64,000 bases of DNA from Streptomyces sp. 3214.6 (GTDB lineage Bacteria > Actinomycetota > Actinomycetes > Streptomycetales > Streptomycetaceae), in NCBI RefSeq assembly GCF_900129855.1, contig NZ_LT670819.1:4650001-4714000 (forward strand). Direction: 5' to 3'. Shown here in pieces: positions 43,313-51,989 of this stretch. The notes under the pieces were generated by a model. It worked only from the letters and a program-made list of their open reading frames with translations. It was not told the origin of the DNA and made no database searches. The first letter of the stretch is position 1. Each line of letters begins with the position of its first letter. Position numbers and translations under genes: made by a program.

Positions 43313-45970
43313 GTGCTGCTACCGGAGTCCGAAGAGGCCACTGCCGCACTGCTGCGCGACCGGCAGGCAACGCTGGTCGCGGCGGCGGAACACAATCTGG
43401 AGGCCGTGGCGTTCGTCGTCCTGGGAGAGCGGTTCGGCTCGTGCACGAAAATACCGCGCACGAAGGACGAACGGGAGCACTTCCTTCTGGAGGACACCCA
43501 GGGCGGCTCGGCCAAAATCTGCGTGGATGCCATTCCTATGGAGATGGGCACCATCGCCTACACGGTGACGAACACGACGTCGGGCTACTACATCGTGCAG
43601 CTATCCGACCGTCTGCCGAGCGAACACCTGTCCCGCGTCCTCGCCCACGAGGTGGGTGAACTCGTCGCCGTACGCGACCGCTCCAGCCAAGGGCTGGCAC
43701 CTGTGCGCGAGAACTTCCTGAACCAAGGGGCCGAAATCGGTGACCGCGCCGAATTGTCGAGCCAGGACCACGGACGCATAGGCGAACTCAACTGGCTCGC
43801 CACCCGAGCATCCGACGTGGAACTTCCCGAGCAGCAACGGGCCGAGGCACGTTCCGAACTCTCAGCAATGCTCGACCGATGCGGTATGAGGCCCGTAGCC
43901 GCCTTGGCGGAGGCGGACACCTACAACGCCGAATCCAAGGCAGCTCGTGCAAGACACCTTGCGTCCAAGGACTTCCTCTCCGTCGATGCCGAACGCCTGG
44001 TCGACGCCCTCGCCCACCCCATAGAACAACTCCCCCCGGCCGACGCCACCGCCCTCCAGGCATCCCGCGACGCAGCCGTCCGTGCCCAACGGCAGGTCGA
44101 GGCGTTCATCGGCCGGCGGGAAGTCACCATGCCCCTCCCCGGCTACGACCAGAACGGCCTCCCCCTCCCCCGCGACCAGTTGGCACCCGCCGCCGCGCAG
44201 TGGGCGGAGTACCGCGCCCAGGTCAGTCAGCGCACCGTGCAGTCGCTGGCGGGGCAGCTCGCGGCCGGGCAGTTCCCGTTGCGCCAAGTAGTCATCGGCG
44301 GCGGAGCGAGCCTCACCGGACGCAGCCCGGACGCGCTGCTGATCGACGGCGTCGGCCGGTGGCACCTGGACCCCGGGGACGGCATCGTGCAATCCGCGGA
44401 CCAGGACCGGGATCTCGCCCAGTGGATGGGCGTCGACCCGTACGCGGCGGTCGAGGATCCCCGGCACCGTATCTCCATCCACGCCGTCCGCGTCTGGGAG
44501 GACCAACTCGCCACCCAGGGCGACCTGGTGAACGGCCACGCCCGGCTGCGGCTTGGCCGGAACGGCGAACTCCTGGCCGAGGTGCGCCCGTTGGGCGAGG
44601 ATGGCAAGGAGAGCCCAGCCCCCCTCTGGGTGGCCTGCGACGGCACCCCCAGCATCGCCACCGGTCTGACCCCGGAGGTCGTACCGGGCATGCCGCGCGG
44701 CGACTTCGCCGTGGAGAGCCGCGCCGAAGCCGTACGGCTGATCGGCGACCGGCTCCGGGAGCTGGAGGGGCAGGGGACGGCCGGTGCGGGTGAGTTGCGC
44801 GCCTGGCTGACGCAGGCCGAGCGGGGCGGCGCGGACACCCGTACCGTGCTCGACGCCCTGAACGCCTCCCCAGCACTCAAGGACGCCCTTATATCCGGCC
44901 TGGAGCCCGACGCCGCCACCCGCATGGGCAACTGCTTCACCGCCCTCGACTCGACCCGGAAATGGGAGTCCGCACGTGAGGCGGCGCCGGGGCGGGCGCT
45001 GCTGGGCGACGAGGTCGCCGAGAGCCGCTTCGACGCCCACGCCGCCAAGGAGTGGATCGTCGTGGGTTCCGGCGGAACCGCCGTCGCCAACGCGGAGATC
45101 ATCCTGATCCAGAACCGCGAGGCCCACGTCACGATCATCGGCTCGAAGCCGCCGCCGGCGCTCCAGCACCAGGTCCAGTTCCCGGCGATGCAGGAGAAGT
45201 ACGGCCACGGCGAGAACGGCGAGAAGCGGCTGTCCTTCGTCGAGGCCCGCGTCGGAGCGATCGAGACCTACCAGGACGAGCAGGGCGTCACCCGCTTCCA
45301 GGTCCCCTACGTCGACCAGGACACCAAGGAGCGGCACATGGCCCGCGGCGACGGCTACGTCACCAGCCTCGGCCGCACCAACCCGCTCCCGCCCGCCCTC
45401 CAGGACCTCGCGAACGCGGTGCGCGACCGGGGCGGCGAGATCTCCGGGGACCTGCTGTTCGACAGGGACGACCAGTACATCGGCTACGGCCTCACCTTCG
45501 CCGTGGACGGCCACGAACACCGCGTCGACGTGGACGGCGCGGCCTCCTGGCAGCTCCCGCGCGAGGTGTTCGCCCCGGAGACGGGAATCCAGGGCGAGCT
45601 GAACCGGATGGGCGTGCGCGGTCTGCCGTCCGAGACCGGCAACGCGGCCCCCGGCTTCTCCCCGATCGCCCGCCAGAGCGCCCTGCGCGCCCGCGCCGTC
45701 GCGGCGGCAGCAGCCGGCGACGAGACCGCCGTACGACGAACACCGACCGTCCCGGAACGCTGGCGTCGCCCGGAACCGAGCCAGAACCAGACCCGAGGCC
45801 AAGTCCAAGAGGCGGCCCCCACCCCCTCCGTCCCCGGCTCCCACCTCTGGCAGCTGGGCATGCCCCAAGGCGCTACGACCCGACCGTCCGCCCCCGCCCG
45901 GCAACCGCAGCAACAGCCGCCCGGCCACGAACCCCCGACCCCGACCCCGACCGTCGGCATGGGCGACTGA
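43313..45970 (+). CDS. large multidomain protein with Rossmann-like motifs and WQLG tail, candidate T4SS substrate
   Basis: 885 residues from GTG 43313 (GGGGGA just before). N-terminus about 1-150 includes VLAHEVGELVAVRDR, not a clean HExxH. A middle segment starts FPLRQVVIGGGASLTGRSPDALLIDG (about 325). At about 580 a second Rossmann-like turn, EWIVVGSGGTAVANAEIIL...VTIIGSKPP, looks like an NAD/FAD-binding site. The end is Arg/Pro/Gln-rich with SHLWQLGMPQ (about 843-852) and finishes TVGMGD. No signal peptide or membrane helix. The tail resembles that at the end of the 36469 protein. I do not recognise the family. It is unrelated to its heat-shock neighbours. Confidence 0.6.
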   Translation: MLLPESEEATAALLRDRQATLVAAAEHNLEAVAFVVLGERFGSCTKIPRTKDEREHFLLEDTQGGSAKICVDAIPMEMGTIAYTVTNTTSGYYIVQLSDRLPSEHLSRVLAHEVGELVAVRDRSSQGLAPVRENFLNQGAEIGDRAELSSQDHGRIGELNWLATRASDVELPEQQRAEARSELSAMLDRCGMRPVAALAEADTYNAESKAARARHLASKDFLSVDAERLVDALAHPIEQLPPADATALQASRDAAVRAQRQVEAFIGRREVTMPLPGYDQNGLPLPRDQLAPAAAQWAEYRAQVSQRTVQSLAGQLAAGQFPLRQVVIGGGASLTGRSPDALLIDGVGRWHLDPGDGIVQSADQDRDLAQWMGVDPYAAVEDPRHRISIHAVRVWEDQLATQGDLVNGHARLRLGRNGELLAEVRPLGEDGKESPAPLWVACDGTPSIATGLTPEVVPGMPRGDFAVESRAEAVRLIGDRLRELEGQGTAGAGELRAWLTQAERGGADTRTVLDALNASPALKDALISGLEPDAATRMGNCFTALDSTRKWESAREAAPGRALLGDEVAESRFDAHAAKEWIVVGSGGTAVANAEIILIQNREAHVTIIGSKPPPALQHQVQFPAMQEKYGHGENGEKRLSFVEARVGAIETYQDEQGVTRFQVPYVDQDTKERHMARGDGYVTSLGRTNPLPPALQDLANAVRDRGGEISGDLLFDRDDQYIGYGLTFAVDGHEHRVDVDGAASWQLPREVFAPETGIQGELNRMGVRGLPSETGNAAPGFSPIARQSALRARAVAAAAAGDETAVRRTPTVPERWRRPEPSQNQTRGQVQEAAPTPSVPGSHLWQLGMPQGATTRPSAPARQPQQQPPGHEPPTPTPTVGMGD

Positions 45971-45990
45971 CCGGCCGTGAACAACAGCGA

Positions 45991-46020
45991 AGGGGCCCGG
46001 AGTCGAAACTCCGGGCCCCT
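45991..46020. terminator. perfect 13-bp-stem hairpin
   Basis: AGGGGCCCGGAGT, loop CGAA, ACTCCGGGCCCCT. It is followed by TT and lies between the 885-residue gene (+) and hspR (-), serving both. Confidence 0.9.
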
Positions 46021-46061
46021 TCCCATATACACCTCAGCCGGTACACCTCAGTCGGTGCGCA

Positions 46062-46529
46062 TCAGTCCGACGACTGCTGCCGCTTAGGCCTCCACACCAC
46101 CAACGCGCTGGTCTGCTGTACCTCCTGGTACGGCACCAGGTCCCGTCGGTACGACGCGTGCACCGCCGCCTCGCGCTGCTGCATCGCCGCGGCCGCGCCG
46201 TCCAGCGCGGCCTCCATCTCGGCCACCCGGGACTGCAGGGCGGCCACCTGGTTCTCCAGTTCGATGATCCGCTTGATGCCGGCCAGGTTGATGCCCTCGT
46301 CCTGGGACAGTGCCTGCACCGTGCGGAGCAGTTCGATGTCACGGGCCGAGTAGCGTCGGCCCCGACCGGCGGTGCGGTCAGGGGAGACGAGGCCCAGACG
46401 GTCGTACTGGCGCAGCGTCTGCGGGTGCAGGCCGGAGAGCTGGGCCGCCACCGAGATGACGTAGACCGGGGTCTCCTCGGTCAGTTCATACGGCCCACGA
46501 AAACTGTCACTGCGTCGACGGCCGTCCAT
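46062..46529 (-). CDS. hspR: heat-shock repressor HspR
   Basis: 155 residues from ATG 46529, 5 bases after dnaJ; GTG 46532 is adjacent but less likely. A MerR-type HTH (YVISVAAQLSGLHPQTLRQYDRLGL) with wing (RGRRYSARDIELLR) is followed by a coiled-coil dimer helix (IIELENQVAALQSRVAEMEAAL). Near the N-terminus, ELTEETPVYVISVA is as in Streptomyces HspR. It represses from HAIR sites, with DnaK as co-repressor. It is the last gene of the operon it controls and probably also represses clpB. Confidence 0.95.
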   Translation of the reverse strand: MDGRRRSDSFRGPYELTEETPVYVISVAAQLSGLHPQTLRQYDRLGLVSPDRTAGRGRRYSARDIELLRTVQALSQDEGINLAGIKRIIELENQVAALQSRVAEMEAALDGAAAAMQQREAAVHASYRRDLVPYQEVQQTSALVVWRPKRQQSSD

Positions 46530-46534
46530 CACTC

Positions 46535-47713
46535 TCAGGCTCCCTTCGCGGCCTCGAACAGCTCCTCCCGCGGGTCCTCGCCCGCGGTCGCCTCGCGATA
46601 CGCCTCCAGCGCGTCACGAGCCTTCCCCGACAGGTCCTTCGGGACACTCACCTCCACGGTGACCAACAGGTCGCCGCGGGTGCCGTCCTTGCGGACCGCG
46701 CCCTTGCCCCGCGCCCGCATGGTGCGGCCGTTGGGCGTGCCGGGCGGCAGTTTCAGGGTCAGGGACGGTCCACCGAGCGTCGGCACCTTGACCTCGCCGC
46801 CGAGGGCCGCCTCCGTGAACGTCACCGGCACGGTCACCGTCAGGTTGTCGTCCTTGCGGCCGAACACCGGGTGGGGGTCGACGTGTACGACGACGTAGAG
46901 GTCGCCGGACGGGCCGCCCCGCTCGCCGGGTGCGCCCTTGCCACGCAGGCGGATGCGCTGCCCGTCCGTGACCCCGGCCGGGATGCGGACCTGCATGGTC
47001 CTGGAGGACTTGGCGCGCCCGCTGCCCTTGCAGTCCAGGCAGGGGTGCTCGGCGATCAGGCCGCGGCCCTTGCAGTCGGGGCAGGGGTCCGTGAGGGAGA
47101 AGCCGCCGCCGGAACCCCGCGCGACCTGGCCGGTGCCGACACACGTCGGGCACACGCGCGGCGTGCCGTTCTTGTCACCCGTGCCGGAGCACGCCTTGCA
47201 GGGGGCCTGCGAGGACATGCGCAGCGGGACCGTCGCACCCTCGATGGCTTCCGTGAAGGTGAGGGTGACCTCGGTGTCGATGTCCTGGCCGCGCCGGGGC
47301 TGGGTACGGGTCGTGCCCGGGCCGCCGCGGTTGAACAGGCCACCGAAGACGTCCCCGATGCCGCCGCCGAAGCCGCCGGAGGCCCCGCCGGTCTGGGCGC
47401 CGCCTCCGAAGAGGTCGCCCAGGTCGAAGTTGAAGGAGCCGCCGCCCGCTCCGGGGCCCGGACGGAAGCCGCCGTTGCCGAAGAGGGCGCGTGCCTCGTC
47501 GTACTCCTTGCGCTTCTTGGGGTCACCGAGGATGTCGTTCGCCTCGGAGATCTCCTTGAAGCGCTCCTCCGCCTTGGCGTTGCCCTTGTTGGCGTCCGGG
47601 TGGTACTCGCGGGCGAGCTTCCGGTACGCCTTCTTGATCTCGGCCTCGGTGGCGTCCTTGGGGACGCCGAGGACCTTGTAGAAGTCCTTCTCGATGAAGT
47701 CCTTGGTGCTCAC
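46535..47713 (-). CDS. dnaJ: co-chaperone DnaJ
   Basis: 392 residues from GTG 47713. J domain (DFYKVLGVPKDATEAEIKKAYRKLAREYHPDANKG, with HPD), Gly/Phe-rich stretch, then four CxxCxGxG-type zinc repeats (CKACSGTG, CPTCVGTG, CPDCKGRG, CLDCKGSG) and a beta-rich client-binding C-terminus (VRIPAGVTDGQRIRLRGKG). It stimulates DnaK ATP hydrolysis and delivers clients. 57 bases after grpE. Confidence 0.97.
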   Translation of the reverse strand: MSTKDFIEKDFYKVLGVPKDATEAEIKKAYRKLAREYHPDANKGNAKAEERFKEISEANDILGDPKKRKEYDEARALFGNGGFRPGPGAGGGSFNFDLGDLFGGGAQTGGASGGFGGGIGDVFGGLFNRGGPGTTRTQPRRGQDIDTEVTLTFTEAIEGATVPLRMSSQAPCKACSGTGDKNGTPRVCPTCVGTGQVARGSGGGFSLTDPCPDCKGRGLIAEHPCLDCKGSGRAKSSRTMQVRIPAGVTDGQRIRLRGKGAPGERGGPSGDLYVVVHVDPHPVFGRKDDNLTVTVPVTFTEAALGGEVKVPTLGGPSLTLKLPPGTPNGRTMRARGKGAVRKDGTRGDLLVTVEVSVPKDLSGKARDALEAYREATAGEDPREELFEAAKGA

Positions 47714-47770
47714 CCTCGACGTCCCTCCTCTCGCGTAGTCACGACGATCGCCAGGGCGATCGCGTCAAGC

Positions 47771-48433
47771 TCAGCCCTCGTCCGGGCCACCGCTCTCCTT
47801 GTCGTCCGCCGCCGCCGTCTCGGCCTCGTCGGCCTTCGTGGGCTGTGCGCCGGGCTGCGGTTCGGCCACGGCCACCCGCGCGGGGCGGATGGTTCGCTCG
47901 CCGATTCGATACCCAGGCTGCAGAATCGCCACGCACGTCGTCTCGGTGACGTCGGGCGCGTACGAGTGCATCAGGGCCTCGTGGATCGTCGGATCGAAGG
48001 GCTCGCCCTCCTTGCCGAACTGCTGCAGGCCCATCTTGGCGGCCACGGTCTCCAGCGACTCGGCGACGGACTTGAACCCGCCGAGGAGTTCGCCGTGTTC
48101 GCGCGCGCGGCCGATGTCGTCGAGCACGGGCAGGAGCTCGGTCAGGAGGTTCGCGATGGCGATCTCCTTGACCGCGATCCGGTCGCGCTCGACCCGACGG
48201 CGGTAGTTCTGGTACTCGGCCTGGAGGCGCTGGAGGTCCGCGGTGCGCTCGCCGAGCGCGGTGCGCACCTGGTCCAGCTGGGCCACCAGACCGGCTGTCT
48301 GGTTCGCGTCCCCGGCCGGGGCCGCCCCCTCCGCCGAGGCGGAGGAGGGGGCAGCCTTCGGCTCGGCGTCTTCAGGGGTGGCGCCGGAGGGGACGTCGGG
48401 CTTCTCCTCGAAGCCCGGGGTCTCCTCCGTCAC
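47771..48433 (-). CDS. grpE: nucleotide-exchange factor GrpE
   Basis: 220 residues from GTG 48433, overlapping the dnaK stop (GTGA). Acidic start, long helix (AGLVAQLDQVRTALGERTADLQRLQAEYQNYRRRVERDR), then the four-helix/beta-wing part with NLLTELLPVLDDIGRA and FDPTIHEALMHSYAPDVTETTCVAILQPGYRIGERTIRPARVAV. Releases ADP from DnaK. The tail is Asp/Glu/Ala-rich. Confidence 0.97.
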   Translation of the reverse strand: MTEETPGFEEKPDVPSGATPEDAEPKAAPSSASAEGAAPAGDANQTAGLVAQLDQVRTALGERTADLQRLQAEYQNYRRRVERDRIAVKEIAIANLLTELLPVLDDIGRAREHGELLGGFKSVAESLETVAAKMGLQQFGKEGEPFDPTIHEALMHSYAPDVTETTCVAILQPGYRIGERTIRPARVAVAEPQPGAQPTKADEAETAAADDKESGGPDEG

Positions 48434-50271
48434 GCGGCACCGTCCCTGCGCTCGTCGTCCACGATCTCGGCGTCCACGACGTCGTCGTCAGCCTTGGGGG
48501 CCTCGGCGCCGGCGGACGGACCACCGGCGGCCTGGGCGCCCGCGTCGGCGTACATGGCCTGGCCGACCTTCTGGGAGACCGCGGCGACCTTCTCGGTGGC
48601 CGTGCGGATCTCCGCGGTGTCCTCGCCCTTGAGCGCGGCCTTCAGCTCCTCGACGGCGGCCTCGACCTCGGTCTTGACCTCGCCGGGGACCTTGTCCTCG
48701 TTGTCCTTGAGGAACTTCTCCGTCTGGTAGACGAGCTGCTCGCCCTGGTTGCGGGCCTCGGCGGCCTCGCGGCGGCGGTGGTCCTCGTCCGCGTACTGCT
48801 CGGCCTCCTGGCGCATGCGGTCGACCTCGTCCTTCGGCAGCGAGGAGCCGCCGGTGACGGTCATCTTCTGCTCCTTGCCCGTGCCGAGGTCCTTCGCGGT
48901 CACGTGCATGATGCCGTTGGCGTCGATGTCGAAGGAGACCTCGATCTGCGGGACGCCACGCGGGGCCGGCGGCAGACCGGTCAGCTCGAACATGCCGAGC
49001 TTCTTGTTGTAGGCCGCGATCTCGCGCTCGCCCTGGTAGACCTGGATCTGCACCGACGGCTGGTTGTCCTCGGCCGTCGTGAAGATCTCGGAGCGCTTCG
49101 TCGGGATCGTCGTGTTGCGCTCGATGAGCTTGGTCATGATGCCGCCCTTGGTCTCGATACCGAGGGACAGCGGGGTCACGTCGAGGAGCAGGACGTCCTT
49201 GACCTCACCCTTGAGGACACCGGCCTGGAGCGAGGCGCCGATGGCGACGACCTCGTCCGGGTTCACACCCTTGTTGGCGTCCTTGCCGCCGGTCAGCTCG
49301 CGGACGAGCTCGGCGACGGCGGGCATACGGGTCGAACCGCCGACGAGAACGACGTGGTCGATCTCGGAGAGGTTGATGCCGGCGTCCTTGATGACGTTGT
49401 GGAACGGCGTCTTGCAGCGCTCCAGCAGGTCGGCCGTCAGCTGCTGGAACTGGGCGCGGGTGAGCTTCTCGTCCAGGTGCAGCGGGCCCTCGGCGGACGC
49501 CGTGATGTAGGGCAGGTTGATCGAGGTCTCGGTGGACGAGGACAGCTCGATCTTCGCCTTCTCGGCGGCCTCGCGCAGACGCTGCAGCGCCATCTTGTCC
49601 TTGGCGAGGTCCACGCCGTGGCCGGCCTTGAACTGCTGCACCAGGTAGTCGACGACACGCTGGTCCCAGTCGTCACCACCGAGGTGGTTGTCGCCGTTGG
49701 TGGCCTTCACCTCGACGACGCCGTCACCGATCTCCAGGAGGGACACGTCGAAGGTGCCGCCGCCGAGGTCGAAGACGAGGATCGTCTGGTCGTCCTTGTC
49801 GAGGCCGTACGCGAGCGCGGCCGCGGTGGGCTCGTTGACGATACGAAGGACGTTGAGACCGGCGATCTCGCCCGCTTCCTTCGTCGCCTGACGCTCGGAG
49901 TCGTTGAAGTAGGCCGGGACGGTGATGACCGCGTCGGTCACCTTCTCGCCCAGGTAGGCCTCGGCATCCCGCTTGAGCTTCTGCAGGATGAACGCGGAGA
50001 TCTGCTGCGGGTTGAAGGGCTTCCCGTCGAGCTCGATCTTCCAGTCGGTGCCCATGTGACGCTTCACGGAACGGATGGTCCGGTCCACGTTGGTCACCGC
50101 CTGGCGCTTGGCGACCTCGCCGACCAGCACCTCACCGTTCTTCGCGAAGGCGACGACGGACGGCGTGGTCCTGGCACCCTCGGCGTTGGTGATGACGGTG
50201 GGCTCGCCGCCCTCCAGAACGCTGACGACGGAGTTGGTTGTGCCCAGGTCGATGCCGACCGCACGTGCCAT
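48430..50271 (-). CDS. dnaK: chaperone DnaK (Hsp70)
   Basis: 613 residues. ATPase domain with AVGIDLGTTNSVVSVLEGGE and VFDLGGGTFDVSLLEIG, linker LLLDVTPLSLGIETKGG, substrate domain and helical lid, ending DDVVDAEIVDDE. Normal for actinobacterial DnaK. ATG 50271 follows AGGAAG. It heads the operon dnaK-grpE-dnaJ-hspR. Two HAIR elements 21-93 bases upstream show HspR control. It also acts as the co-repressor in that loop. Confidence 0.98.
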   Translation of the reverse strand: MARAVGIDLGTTNSVVSVLEGGEPTVITNAEGARTTPSVVAFAKNGEVLVGEVAKRQAVTNVDRTIRSVKRHMGTDWKIELDGKPFNPQQISAFILQKLKRDAEAYLGEKVTDAVITVPAYFNDSERQATKEAGEIAGLNVLRIVNEPTAAALAYGLDKDDQTILVFDLGGGTFDVSLLEIGDGVVEVKATNGDNHLGGDDWDQRVVDYLVQQFKAGHGVDLAKDKMALQRLREAAEKAKIELSSSTETSINLPYITASAEGPLHLDEKLTRAQFQQLTADLLERCKTPFHNVIKDAGINLSEIDHVVLVGGSTRMPAVAELVRELTGGKDANKGVNPDEVVAIGASLQAGVLKGEVKDVLLLDVTPLSLGIETKGGIMTKLIERNTTIPTKRSEIFTTAEDNQPSVQIQVYQGEREIAAYNKKLGMFELTGLPPAPRGVPQIEVSFDIDANGIMHVTAKDLGTGKEQKMTVTGGSSLPKDEVDRMRQEAEQYADEDHRRREAAEARNQGEQLVYQTEKFLKDNEDKVPGEVKTEVEAAVEELKAALKGEDTAEIRTATEKVAAVSQKVGQAMYADAGAQAAGGPSAGAEAPKADDDVVDAEIVDDERRDGAA

Positions 50272-50291
50272 GGTGATCTTCCTCCAGCTGA

Positions 50292-50312
50292 CTTGAGTGG
50301 AACGGACTCAAG
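50292..50312. promoter_or_regulatory. HAIR operator 1 of dnaK (perfect consensus)
   Basis: CTTGAGT-GGAACGG-ACTCAAG is identical to the HspR consensus arms. It lies 21 bases before the dnaK start, overlapping the likely promoter or leader. Confidence 0.95.
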
Positions 50313-50343
50313 TGTGCACGAGGCTCGCCACTGGGTCAACAGA

Positions 50344-50364
50344 CCTGAGTCGTATCCACTCAAC
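50344..50364. promoter_or_regulatory. HAIR operator 2 of dnaK
   Basis: CCTGAGT-CGTATCC-ACTCAAC differs from the consensus at one base in each arm. Its centre is 52 bases from that of operator 1, about five helical turns, which would allow two dimers on one face. It ends only 2 bases from the stop of the upstream membrane gene. Confidence 0.85.
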
Positions 50365-50366
50365 TC

Positions 50367-51782
50367 TTATCCGTTCCTTACACGCAATCCCGCGTTGACC
50401 TGCGAGGATACGGATCCACCGGTCCGCCGAATCTCGGCCCGAGGGGGACGGTCAACGGACTCGGGTTGACGCCGAGGCGCGTACACCGCAGCCCGCCGGG
50501 CATCGAAGCGATCACCGGAGAGGCCAGGAGGAACGACAGACCGACCGGCGGACCGGCCGCCCGCGGACCGGTCGGGGGAGCGGTCCGGGGACCGGGCGAC
50601 CGACCGCGCGGCCGACCGGGCGGAAAGGCGGACGGAAGAACGGATGCCGGTGCCGGCACGGGTGGCGGCCCCAGGACCGGACGGGGAGCCGGAGGAGGAC
50701 GCGGCGGCTGACGGAGAGCCGGACGAGGAAGCGGATCGGGACCCGGGCCGGGAAGCGGACCGGGAGGCGGATCGGGAGCCGGGCCGGGGTCGGCGAGTGC
50801 CACGCGCGCGTGGCGGCCCGTACACCGGGACCCGCAGCAGCCCGATCACGACGACGAGTGCCGCGCCCGCGACCCACCACACCGCCCGCACGTCCACCAA
50901 CCCCGCATGCACCAGCACCCCGACGAGCACCGCCGAGAACGCCGCGAGGCCGAGCAGCACGGTCACCCCCTGGGCGGTCAGCCCGAGCCGCCGCAGCCGG
51001 TGGGCGAGATGGTCGGGCGCGCCGCGCAGCAGAGGCCGTCCGGCCAGCCGTCGCGACGCCGCCGCCAGGACGACGTCGGCCCCGGCGACCGCGGTGAGCG
51101 CGAACAGCACCCCCGTGCCGACGACCGGATCGTGCCCCGCGCGGGCGACGACGGCCGCCGCGGCGAGCAGGAACCCCGTGAAGAGCGACCCGCACGCGCC
51201 GAGCGCCACGCGCGCGGGAGGCCAGTTGTGCATGAGGAACCCGGTCAGCGCGGCGGCGAGCACGCTCAGCAGCACCACAAGCCCGTCCATCACCTCGACG
51301 GCGACACACGCGGCGACCCCGAAGGCGGTGACGACCCCGACGGTCCCGGCCACCCCGTCGGCGTGGTCGAGCGCCCTGAAGGCCAGCGCGCCGAAGGTGA
51401 TCCAGCCGACGCCCAGCATCCCGGAGACCACACCGGTGTCGCCGTACGGCACCACGAAGGCCGCCGCGACCGCCGTGCCGAGGACGAGGAAGCGCACCTT
51501 GAGCCGCCACACGTCCGCGATCAGCCCGAGCGCGGCGACGGCGCCCCCGGCGACGAGCAGCACCTCGATGCCGTCCCCGAGCGGCGCGATGCCCGTCCAG
51601 TCCCCGGCGACCGCGACAAGACAGGTGGCGAGCACGACGGCCGCTCCACCGAACAGCGGAACCCGTCGCTGCCGCTGCCGCCGATCCAGCAGCCCGAGGC
51701 GCAGGGCGGGCACGCGCAGCAGCGCGGCGAGGACGGCGGAGAGGAGCAGGGCGGTGGCGGCAGCGACGATCCCGTAGAGCAC
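50367..51782 (-). CDS. degenerate MraY/WecA-like membrane protein with long Ser/Arg tail
   Basis: 471 residues. About nine to ten membrane helices (to about 330). It follows the phospho-sugar transferase pattern: RRQRQRRVPLFGGAAVV, GLIADVWRLKVRF where the catalytic DD should be, ALDHADGVAGTVGV for the N-x-x-N-x-x-D-G loop, and APDHLAHRLRRLGLTAQG in place of the HxHH loop. The first acidic pair is A-D, so activity is doubtful. After about 325, GSRSASRSASRPGSRS... and Arg/Ser/Pro repeats run to the end. The last gene base lies 2 bases from HAIR 2. It may sense or transfer an undecaprenyl-linked sugar; start ATG 51782 is approximate. Confidence 0.65.
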   Translation of the reverse strand: MLYGIVAAATALLLSAVLAALLRVPALRLGLLDRRQRQRRVPLFGGAAVVLATCLVAVAGDWTGIAPLGDGIEVLLVAGGAVAALGLIADVWRLKVRFLVLGTAVAAAFVVPYGDTGVVSGMLGVGWITFGALAFRALDHADGVAGTVGVVTAFGVAACVAVEVMDGLVVLLSVLAAALTGFLMHNWPPARVALGACGSLFTGFLLAAAAVVARAGHDPVVGTGVLFALTAVAGADVVLAAASRRLAGRPLLRGAPDHLAHRLRRLGLTAQGVTVLLGLAAFSAVLVGVLVHAGLVDVRAVWWVAGAALVVVIGLLRVPVYGPPRARGTRRPRPGSRSASRSASRPGSRSASSSGSPSAAASSSGSPSGPGAATRAGTGIRSSVRLSARSAARSVARSPDRSPDRSAGGRSAGRSVVPPGLSGDRFDARRAAVYAPRRQPESVDRPPRAEIRRTGGSVSSQVNAGLRVRNG

Positions 51783-51803
51783 GGATATAAATTAGTCATA
51801 AAT

Positions 51804-51818
51804 GTACCAATTTGGTAC
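51804..51818. promoter_or_regulatory. palindrome GTACCAA-T-TTGGTAC
   Basis: A perfect 7-base inverted repeat with a 1-base centre, in an AT-rich stretch that stands out in this GC-rich DNA. It lies 22 bases upstream of the membrane gene (-) and 172 upstream of the EtfD-like gene (+). Likely an operator; regulator unknown. Confidence 0.55.
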
Positions 51819-51935
51819 GAATAACACGGCCCAATTACGGCGGATCCCTGAGGCAACCCTCAGCGACTCAGATCACTCCGCACCCCGCTACAGTGCGACG
51901 CAGAATAAGGGGTACTCTCAGACGGACTGCATAAG

Positions 51936-51949
51936 TTACCGCTTAGTAA
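51936..51949. promoter_or_regulatory. TTAC-N6-GTAA inverted repeat upstream of the EtfD-like gene
   Basis: TTACCGCTTAGTAA, 41 bases before ATG 51990. TTACT/GTAA half-sites are frequent in TetR-type operators of actinobacterial fatty-acid genes. This would suit a beta-oxidation electron carrier, but the match is short. Confidence 0.4.
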
Positions 51950-51989
51950 TCTCCACCGAAGTCCCCTCGCAGGCCCGAGGAGCCCCGAA

